Source of the DNA: an uncultured bacterium
GTDB taxonomy: Bacteria > Cyanobacteriota > Vampirovibrionia > Gastranaerophilales > Gastranaerophilaceae
Direction: 5' to 3'
Length of the DNA stretch: 64,000 nucleotides
Assembly (NCBI GenBank): GCA_902776035.1
Contig: CACYOO010000002.1
Location: forward strand, 62,001-126,000
Part shown: positions 54,223-61,290 of the stretch, piece after piece
Layout of the letters: every line of letters begins with the position of its first letter
How positions within the stretch are numbered: the stretch's first letter is position 1
Notes under the pieces: model-generated
Database searches by the model: none
What the model was told of the DNA's origin: nothing
What the model saw: only the letters and a program-made list of their open reading frames with translations
Made by a program: the position numbers and the translations under genes

Positions 54223-54291
54223 TTTTTCCTCATATATATATAAATACTTTTTTATATTATAATATTTTTAACTTAAGTTCAAGGAAATTTT

Positions 54292-55137
54292 ATGAATAAT
54301 AAAAATTATATATTGAATGCAGATGATTTTGGATTATCACAAAGCATAAACAGAGCTATTGCTGAAGGTTATAACAACAATATTTTAAACTCAACATCCC
54401 TCTGTGCAAATGGTATTGCATTCGACTCTGCAATTAATGAAATCATGCCTGAATGTCCAAATTTGTGTGTAGGTGTACATTTAAATTTAATCGAAGGTAA
54501 GGCACTATGTAATCATGAACAAATTCCTGATTTAACAGATAAAAATAATAACTTTAATAACGGATATATTCAACTTCTTTTAAAATCACAAAATAAAAAG
54601 GTTTTGGAACAAATTGAAATTGAATTTAGAGCTCAAATTGAAAAGATATTGCAGCACTTTCAACCATTTCATATGGATTCTCATGTTCATACACATTCTA
54701 TTCCAAAGATATTTGAAATTACTTGTAAACTTGCAAAAGAATATAATATTCCATTTGTAAGAACACAATTTGAAAATCCTTATATTACACTAATATTATC
54801 GAAAAATCTTAATATGAAATACCCTGTAAATTTAATAAAACTTTGTTTATTAAATACGTTTACATTTATAAATAAAAAAACGGTAAAACAATATGATTTA
54901 AAAACCAATGATTATCTGACAGGAGTAACTTACACAGGAATGATGTCATCCAATACAGTAGAATATGGGCTTGAAGTTTTAAAAAACAAGAATGATATAA
55001 CCGTTGAAACACTTATACATCCTTATCCTGAAACACATAAAGAAGAATATGAAATTATGTCAAACGAAAATATGAAATATAAAATCGAAAATATGGGATT
55101 TAAGTTTACAACATACAAAGAATTAAGCAGGAATTAA
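54292..55137 (+). CDS. ChbG/HpnK-type carbohydrate deacetylase (YdjC family)
   Basis: A 281-aa metal-dependent deacetylase. It starts with NADDFGLS (metal-binding DD), has GVHLNL, and the HMDSHVHTH block carrying further metal His residues; the C-terminal ETLIHPYP is also conserved. Such enzymes deacetylate chitobiose-6-P, or with HpnK, hopanoid-linked sugars. AAGGAAA precedes ATG. Its neighbours (polyprenyl-P glycosyltransferase divergent, PLD-like gene downstream) suggest action on a lipid-linked sugar such as the ArnD-like step, but that is inference. Confidence 0.87.
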   Translation: MNNKNYILNADDFGLSQSINRAIAEGYNNNILNSTSLCANGIAFDSAINEIMPECPNLCVGVHLNLIEGKALCNHEQIPDLTDKNNNFNNGYIQLLLKSQNKKVLEQIEIEFRAQIEKILQHFQPFHMDSHVHTHSIPKIFEITCKLAKEYNIPFVRTQFENPYITLILSKNLNMKYPVNLIKLCLLNTFTFINKKTVKQYDLKTNDYLTGVTYTGMMSSNTVEYGLEVLKNKNDITVETLIHPYPETHKEEYEIMSNENMKYKIENMGFKFTTYKELSRN

Positions 55138-55139
55138 TT

Positions 55140-56945
55140 ATGAAAAATTTCAGTATTGTTCTTATAATATTAATGCTTATAACATTTACTATTTACATTT
55201 ACTATTCAAAAACAACCGTAAAAATTTTAAGAGTATATAATCCATCAAGTATAGCAATTGATATAAATAGAAACGGACGTGTGGATGTAAATGAAAAATT
55301 TACAGTTAATGGAGTTGAAACATTAACTTCACTTCAAAGCGATTATCAAAGAGATTTGGCAAAAAGCTTAGGTATAGATGAAGAAATCGCTCTTGGGATA
55401 GGATATTATGCAGAAAAATATGCACAAAGTATTCTTTTAGATAAGAATGTAAAATACAAAATACTGCCGGACGGAACTATTAATATATCATTTGAAGCAA
55501 AAAATTATAATAAAATTATGCAAATGTCAGCTTTTGCAATAAAAGACAAAAAAGCTATTAATAAGAAGAAATTTAATGAACAAGCATCTCTCGTTAAAAA
55601 AGTTAAGCTAAGAATATATAATAACAAAAGTAATAAATATCATCATTTAGATTGTAAATACGGACAAATGGCACATGATTCAGTTATATTACCTATAAAT
55701 TCAATACCAAAAGATGCTAAACCTTGTAAATATTGCAGCGATAAAAGTTATAAAAATAAAATTGCAAAATCTATAAAACAAAAACCGACAAATGCTTATG
55801 AAGTAAAAGTTATAAGCGAAGCAAAGCCGCAAAAATTCACAATTTCAAATGGAAAAATCAAACTGATTTTAACTGATTTCACAACACATTTTACAGTTGA
55901 TACTAAATGTACAAGTGAATATTGTACAGAATTACTAAAAAATATAAACAACAGCAAACATTCAATTGATATGGCATTATACGGTTATGCAGATATACCT
56001 GATGTAACCAATGCAATAAGGAATGCCATTCAACGAGGAGTAAATGTTCGTATGGTTTATGATGTAGATAAAGATAACGGAAATTATTATAATGATACAT
56101 TTAAAATTGCTAAAATGATATCAGAAAGCAAAAATGATTCTATATATAAAAAAAGTAAGTATATGCATAATAAATTTTGGATATTTGATGAAAATGTCGT
56201 TATAACCGGTTCAGCAAATGCCTGCGGAACAGACTTTTCAGAATTTAATGCTAACAGTATATTAATCATACAATCACCGGAAGTGGCACAAATTTATAAA
56301 AAAGAATTTGAACAAATGTATGATGAAAAGTTTCATGATAAAAAAGAAATAATAGAAAATAAAGAAAACATTTTACTTGGAGAAAGTATTGCTTCAATTT
56401 ATTTCTCACCAATAGACAATATAATAACCGATAAACTTATTCCATTTATAGAAAATGCTCATCATTACGTTTATATGCCAATTTTCGTATTAACTCATAA
56501 AAAGCTTACATCTGCACTTATAGATGCAAAAAAAAGAGGTGTTGATGTTAAAATTATTTTAGATGCAACAGGAGCAGGAAATACTTACTCTACACATGAA
56601 GAATTAAGAAAAAACGGTATACCTATAAAAGTAGAAAATTATGCAGGAAAAATGCATTCAAAAAGTATTATTATAGATGATGAATTTTTAGTAGCCGGTT
56701 CTATGAACTTTTCTAAAAACGGAGAAAGTGCAAATGACGAAAACTGTATTGTAATAGAAAATCCATACCTTACAAAATATTATAAAACTTTTTTTAATTA
56801 CATTTGGAATAAAATCCCTGATATATGGTTAACAAAAAATCCTCCGGCAGAATCTCACTATTCAATCGGTTCTTGTTACGATGGAATAGATAACAATTTT
56901 GATGGAAAAATAGATAATGAAGATGTAGGATGTATACAAAAATAA
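55140..56945 (+). CDS. Membrane-anchored phospholipase D-like protein with EF-hand-like and zinc modules
   Basis: A 601-aa protein with an N-terminal transmembrane anchor (about 4-22) placing the rest outside the cytoplasm. An EF-hand-like loop (DINRNGRVDVNE, about 41-52) follows. Next comes a short Ada-like zinc motif (YHHLDC...PCKYC, about 163-197), of the kind found beside secreted nucleases. Two PLD domains carry complete HKD motifs (HNKFWIFD near 342; HSKSIIID near 506). The C-terminus is a second calcium-type loop between cysteines (CYDGIDNNFDGKIDNEDVGC). AGGAA precedes the ATG, 2 nt after the deacetylase stop, so the genes are co-transcribed. A periplasmic nuclease or phospholipase is likely; which is undetermined. 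Confidence 0.82.
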   Translation: MKNFSIVLIILMLITFTIYIYYSKTTVKILRVYNPSSIAIDINRNGRVDVNEKFTVNGVETLTSLQSDYQRDLAKSLGIDEEIALGIGYYAEKYAQSILLDKNVKYKILPDGTINISFEAKNYNKIMQMSAFAIKDKKAINKKKFNEQASLVKKVKLRIYNNKSNKYHHLDCKYGQMAHDSVILPINSIPKDAKPCKYCSDKSYKNKIAKSIKQKPTNAYEVKVISEAKPQKFTISNGKIKLILTDFTTHFTVDTKCTSEYCTELLKNINNSKHSIDMALYGYADIPDVTNAIRNAIQRGVNVRMVYDVDKDNGNYYNDTFKIAKMISESKNDSIYKKSKYMHNKFWIFDENVVITGSANACGTDFSEFNANSILIIQSPEVAQIYKKEFEQMYDEKFHDKKEIIENKENILLGESIASIYFSPIDNIITDKLIPFIENAHHYVYMPIFVLTHKKLTSALIDAKKRGVDVKIILDATGAGNTYSTHEELRKNGIPIKVENYAGKMHSKSIIIDDEFLVAGSMNFSKNGESANDENCIVIENPYLTKYYKTFFNYIWNKIPDIWLTKNPPAESHYSIGSCYDGIDNNFDGKIDNEDVGCIQK

Positions 56946-57017
56946 ATTATTATAGTATATATTATTGATATAATATACTTATGTTATAATTTTTAGTAAA
57001 CTTGATTGATTAATAAA

Positions 57018-59336
57018 ATGACTGATAAATTACATATAAACGAAAATAAAAATAAAGATTATATATTAAATTTGTATTTTATAATAGTTTTTACACTTGT
57101 TTTAATATTTTTATTTATCCTTTTTGATATTTTATTAAATCAAATAAAAACAACTAAAGAAGTTACTATTGAAACTTCTAAACAGATGGCATATAACGTA
57201 TTCAACCGTTTAGAAAATGATATTCAAACACTACAAATAACTGCAGATGCAATAGGAAAAAATGAAAAATTTAAACCTAATGATATAAAAAATTATATAA
57301 AAAATACCGGAAAACAATCTATATTTTATTATTTGTCTTATGTACAATTAGATGGTACAGCATACACAGCTGCAAGAGGAAACGTTTTTTTACCCAAAAC
57401 AAATTTAAACAAATTAGAATGTTTTCAAAAATCAAAAAAAGGTCAACCTTGCTTTATACGTATACCTGAAACCATAAATAAATGGAGTACAATTAGGAAT
57501 ATATATACAATTCCTATTTATGATAAAAATAATAAAATTAAAGCTGTTTTATCTGCAACAACAAAAGCAGATATTTATAAAACTATTCTTGATATTAATA
57601 ATTTTAACGGAAGAGCTTTCGCCAATATCATTAATTCAAACGGAGATTATGTTATAAGATCTGATAATGAAAATAATGAAGATTTCATGAATATGTTTTC
57701 ACAAACATATAAATATTCTTCTATGAATTTAAACAAACTTAAAGAAGCTGTACAGAAACAAAAAACAGGTATATTTTGGACTGTATTTAACCAAAAATTA
57801 TGGATTGTAGCATATACTCCCGTATCTTATCAGGATTGGATGCTTATTTCATTTGTACCTGCAGATATTATGATTGTAAACATAATAAAAGCAATTTCTT
57901 TTGCTGTTTTTCTAATGGTACTTTTTAATATTGTTATAATAATGATATTAAAAAGGATAAATGCCATTCAGCAAAAAGCTTATAATTCAATGATGAAAAT
58001 AGCATTTACAGATGAAATAACAAATGCACCTAACAAAGCAAAATTTATATTTGAGGCACAAAAACTTCTTGCTAAAATTACTCCTCAAGAACGATATGCA
58101 ATCATTTTAATGGATATTAACAAATTTAAGGTAATCAATGAAATATACGGATTTGAAACAGCAAATACTATATTATTTGACATTTACAATATTATAAACA
58201 AAAATTTACCTAAACAAACACTGCTTGCACGTTTTTATGCTGCAACATATTTATTTATAATCAAATATGAAAAAGAAGATGATATAAATGATGTTGTAGA
58301 AAAAATACATAGTGATATTGAAACATACAACAAGGAAAATATACCTGTACTTAAAGCAGAAAGTAATAGCGGTGCAATAGCAAAACTAGTACCATTGTTT
58401 GGTATATATCTTATAAACGACACAACAATACCTATAAATATAATGTGCGACAGGGTAAGTTTGGCTAAAAGGGCATTAGGAGATAATACAAACAAGTATA
58501 TTTATTACTACGAAGATAATCTTAGAAAACAACTCATTAATGAGAAAAGCATAGAAGATGAAATGCATAAAGCATTACAAGAACATCAATTTGTAATGTA
58601 TTTGCAACCGAAATATGATATGAAAACACTTACAGTTGCTGGTTCAGAGGCACTTGTAAGATGGATACACCCAACAAAAGGTTTTATTTCACCGGGAGAA
58701 TTTATACCATTATTTGAAAAAAATGGTTTTGTTCTAAATTTAGACAGATATATATGGGAAGAAGCATTTAAAACTGTTAAATCTTGGATAGACAGAGGAT
58801 ATAAACCCGTTCCTATATCCGTAAATATTTCTCGTTTACACTTAAGTAATAATGATTTTATACAATATTTACATGATTTATTAGAAAAATATAAATTTGA
58901 ACCTGAATACATAGAATTAGAAATGACCGAAAGTGTCGGCTTTGAAGATTATGACAGATTTATAATAGTAATAAAAGAATTAAAAAAATTGGGCTTTAGC
59001 ATATCAATAGACGACTTTGGTTCGGGCTATTCTTCATTAAATATGCTCAGAAAAATTCCATGTGATATTATAAAACTTGATAGAGGTTTTATAAACGATA
59101 CAACAAATGATGAAAGAGGAAAAGTTGTAGTACAGCATGTACTTTCTATGGCTAAAAATCTTTCATTAAAGACAGTATCAGAAGGGATAGAAACCGTAGA
59201 TCAAGCACAGTTTTTAACAGATGCCGGTTGTGATATAGCACAGGGCTTTTTATATGCAAAACCAATGAAAGTTGAAGATTTTGAAAAAGTTGCATTTATA
59301 GATAAAAAGCTTAAGATAGAAGGTTTACGGATATAA
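57018..59336 (+). CDS. Sensor with degenerate GGDEF and intact EAL domain (c-di-GMP phosphodiesterase)
   Basis: A 772-aa protein: two transmembrane helices (about 20-42 and 285-310) flank a periplasmic Cache-like sensor. The cytoplasmic GGDEF domain is degenerate (the signature is replaced by FYAATY). The EAL domain is complete: SEALVRW (near 541), the SVNIS Asn, MTESV, DDFGSGYSSL (near 664), IIKLD Lys, SEGIE Glu and AQGF Gln. It should therefore degrade c-di-GMP, perhaps allosterically controlled by the dead GGDEF domain and an external ligand. No ribosome site; a TATAAT is at 56985-56990. A TTG at 57006 is an alternative start 4 codons upstream. Confidence 0.9.
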   Translation: MTDKLHINENKNKDYILNLYFIIVFTLVLIFLFILFDILLNQIKTTKEVTIETSKQMAYNVFNRLENDIQTLQITADAIGKNEKFKPNDIKNYIKNTGKQSIFYYLSYVQLDGTAYTAARGNVFLPKTNLNKLECFQKSKKGQPCFIRIPETINKWSTIRNIYTIPIYDKNNKIKAVLSATTKADIYKTILDINNFNGRAFANIINSNGDYVIRSDNENNEDFMNMFSQTYKYSSMNLNKLKEAVQKQKTGIFWTVFNQKLWIVAYTPVSYQDWMLISFVPADIMIVNIIKAISFAVFLMVLFNIVIIMILKRINAIQQKAYNSMMKIAFTDEITNAPNKAKFIFEAQKLLAKITPQERYAIILMDINKFKVINEIYGFETANTILFDIYNIINKNLPKQTLLARFYAATYLFIIKYEKEDDINDVVEKIHSDIETYNKENIPVLKAESNSGAIAKLVPLFGIYLINDTTIPINIMCDRVSLAKRALGDNTNKYIYYYEDNLRKQLINEKSIEDEMHKALQEHQFVMYLQPKYDMKTLTVAGSEALVRWIHPTKGFISPGEFIPLFEKNGFVLNLDRYIWEEAFKTVKSWIDRGYKPVPISVNISRLHLSNNDFIQYLHDLLEKYKFEPEYIELEMTESVGFEDYDRFIIVIKELKKLGFSISIDDFGSGYSSLNMLRKIPCDIIKLDRGFINDTTNDERGKVVVQHVLSMAKNLSLKTVSEGIETVDQAQFLTDAGCDIAQGFLYAKPMKVEDFEKVAFIDKKLKIEGLRI

Positions 59337-59448
59337 AAGATATTTTAAGATAATCAACATAACTTATCTTTCATCTTGCTAAAAAAACGGCAAAGAAACA
59401 CTGACACAGAAGCTTTGTTTAAAATATTTGTAATATTTTAAAACATGA

Positions 59449-59454
59449 TATAAT
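59449..59454 (+). promoter_or_regulatory. Putative -10 element (TATAAT) of tatD, leaderless arrangement
   Basis: Perfect TATAAT followed by 6 nt and ATG 59461; TTTGTA or TTGTAA lies 15-16 nt upstream as a possible -35. No Shine-Dalgarno. Confidence 0.6.
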
Positions 59455-59460
59455 TATATT

Positions 59461-60231
59461 ATGGAAAATTATTTTATTGATACTCATTCTCATATAAATA
59501 TGATAAAAGAGATTTCTTTGAATGATATTATTTCAAAGGCAAATGAATCAGGTGTAAAAAAGATAATTATACCATCGTCGAACGAATCTGAATTTGATGA
59601 AATTATAGAAATATGTGAAAGTTATGAAAATGTTTTTTGTCTTTTAGGAGTTTTTCCACAAGAAGCAAAAACTTGGAATGAAAATAGCTATAATAATATA
59701 AAAAAACACATAATGTCCTCAAAAAAAGTTGTAGGACTAGGTGAAATCGGTTTAGATTACTATTGGGATAAAAGTTTTGCAGAATTACAAAAAGAAATTT
59801 TTATAAAACAGATAGAACTTGCAAATGAATTGAACTTACCTTTTGCCGTACATGACAGAGAAGCACACAAAGATACTTTTGATATTATAAAACAGTATAA
59901 CAAAACTTCAAAAGTATTAATGCATTGTTTTTCAGGCAGTGTAGAATTTGCAAGAGAATGTGTAAAAGCCGGTTTTTATCTTGCATCAGGCGGAGTTGTT
60001 ACATTCAAAAACGCACAAAAACTAAAAGATGTAGTATCAGATATTGCTATAGAACAACTTGTACTTGAAACAGATGCTCCATATTTAACTCCTGTTCCAT
60101 TCAGAGGTAAAACTAATCAACCTGCATATATCCCATACATAGCACAAAAAATTTCCGAATTAAAAAATATGGATATAGAAGAAGTTGCCAAAATAACAAG
60201 TCAAAATGCGGAAAGGATATTTAACATTTGA
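59461..60231 (+). CDS. tatD: TatD family metal-dependent hydrolase
   Basis: A 256-aa TIM-barrel hydrolase with 3'-5' exonuclease or deacylase activity in characterised relatives. Metal ligands: IDTHSHI, GEIGLDYY (Glu), VHDRE (His), MHCFSGS (His) and LETDAPYLTP (Asp). The ATG is preceded by a leaderless-type TATAAT. It overlaps the tlyA start by 4 nt (TTGA), forming a two-gene operon. The C-terminal NAERIF is the typical family ending. Confidence 0.93.
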   Translation: MENYFIDTHSHINMIKEISLNDIISKANESGVKKIIIPSSNESEFDEIIEICESYENVFCLLGVFPQEAKTWNENSYNNIKKHIMSSKKVVGLGEIGLDYYWDKSFAELQKEIFIKQIELANELNLPFAVHDREAHKDTFDIIKQYNKTSKVLMHCFSGSVEFARECVKAGFYLASGGVVTFKNAQKLKDVVSDIAIEQLVLETDAPYLTPVPFRGKTNQPAYIPYIAQKISELKNMDIEEVAKITSQNAERIFNI

Positions 60232-61031
60232 AAAAGGAACGGCTTGATAAATATTTAACAGACAATGGTTATTTTGAAACCAAAAGCAAAGCTTCTGCAT
60301 CAATATTAGCAGGAGATGTATTAGTAAATGATGAAAGAATAACAAAAGCCGGCTATCAAATAAATATTGAAAAAGAATATGATATAAGAATAAAATCCAT
60401 GCCTTATGTATCAAGAGGCGGATTTAAACTAGAAAAGGGCTTAAAAATATTTGATATAAATGTAAAAGACAGAATATGTTTAGATGCAGGTGCATCTACC
60501 GGTGGTTTTACGGATTGTTTGCTTCAAAACGGTGCAAAATTTGTTTATGCCGTTGATGTAGGATATGGACAATTAGATTGGAAAATAAGAAGTGATAAGA
60601 GAGTTAAAGTTATTGAAAAAACCAATCTTAAAATCTGCACAAAAGAAGATATTTACAACACAGATGAACCGTTAGCAGATTTACTTGTTTGTGATGTATC
60701 ATTTATATCATTGGAAAAAGTTTTACCTAATTTTAAAAAGCTATTATTGCCTGAAAAGCAGGAATTAGTATGCCTTATAAAGCCACAATTTGAAGCAGGA
60801 AAAGAACTTGTGGAAAAGGGTGGTGTTGTAAGAGATAAAAACACACATATAGAAGTTATTAAAAATGTAATTAAAACTGCAAAAGAAACAGGATATAGCA
60901 TTTTAAATCTTACATATTCTCCAATTAAAGGCCCTCAAGGAAATATTGAATATTTAATTCATTTAAGTACCGATAAAGAAGATAATTTACAAATTATACC
61001 CGAAGAAGTTGTAAATTCAGCAATATTTTAA
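60228..61031 (+). CDS. tlyA: TlyA family rRNA 2'-O-methyltransferase
   Basis: A 267-aa protein with an N-terminal S4 RNA-binding domain (KKERLDKYLTDNGYFETKSKA to about 60) and an RrmJ-like methyltransferase domain (CLDAGASTGGFTDCLLQ SAM loop; AVDVGYGQLDW; VCDVSFISLEKVLP; IKPQFEAGK). TlyA methylates 16S and/or 23S rRNA (capreomycin-related sites). The start is TTG 60228, with AAAGGA upstream and overlapping the tatD stop. Sometimes annotated as hemolysin A; the rRNA methyltransferase role is better supported. Confidence 0.93.
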   Translation: MKKERLDKYLTDNGYFETKSKASASILAGDVLVNDERITKAGYQINIEKEYDIRIKSMPYVSRGGFKLEKGLKIFDINVKDRICLDAGASTGGFTDCLLQNGAKFVYAVDVGYGQLDWKIRSDKRVKVIEKTNLKICTKEDIYNTDEPLADLLVCDVSFISLEKVLPNFKKLLLPEKQELVCLIKPQFEAGKELVEKGGVVRDKNTHIEVIKNVIKTAKETGYSILNLTYSPIKGPQGNIEYLIHLSTDKEDNLQIIPEEVVNSAIF

Positions 61032-61127
61032 AAAGAACGCTTGTCCTCATTTTATCAAGTTTTACTTTATTTCACTCTGCACAAATCCGCTTAGTATTGC
61101 ATGACAACAATTTTCCACATTTTAATT

Positions 61128-61175
61128 TAAATAATACACGGCTTTCTTATTGTTAAGAAAGCCGGTAAAGCTTGC
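61128..61175 (-). repeat. Dispersed 48-bp palindromic intergenic repeat, copy B
   Basis: Inverted copy of 2488-2535 (44/48 identical). Here the internal inverted repeat is perfect over 11 bp (61139-61149 with 61154-61164) around a 4-nt loop. It lies in the 259-bp spacer after tlyA, upstream of the terminator. A 13-nt part of the element (CCGGCTTTCTTAA) also occurs at 36988-37000 in another intergenic region. Confidence 0.75.
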
Positions 61176-61214
61176 GTGTCATCAGAATAAACATTTTCGT
61201 CATTCTTGAATAGT

Positions 61215-61254
61215 TCCAAAAAGTCAAAAATCTTATGATTTTTGACTTTTTGGA
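61215..61254. terminator. 18-bp perfect hairpin between convergent genes
   Basis: Arms 61215-61232 and 61237-61254 are perfect reverse complements with a TTAT loop, between tlyA and the convergent glucanotransferase gene. A T-rich stretch follows on the + strand (61261-61268). It is probably a strong bidirectional terminator. Confidence 0.85.
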
Positions 61255-61290
61255 CAACCTCTTTTTATTTATGTCAAATTGTCAATTATA

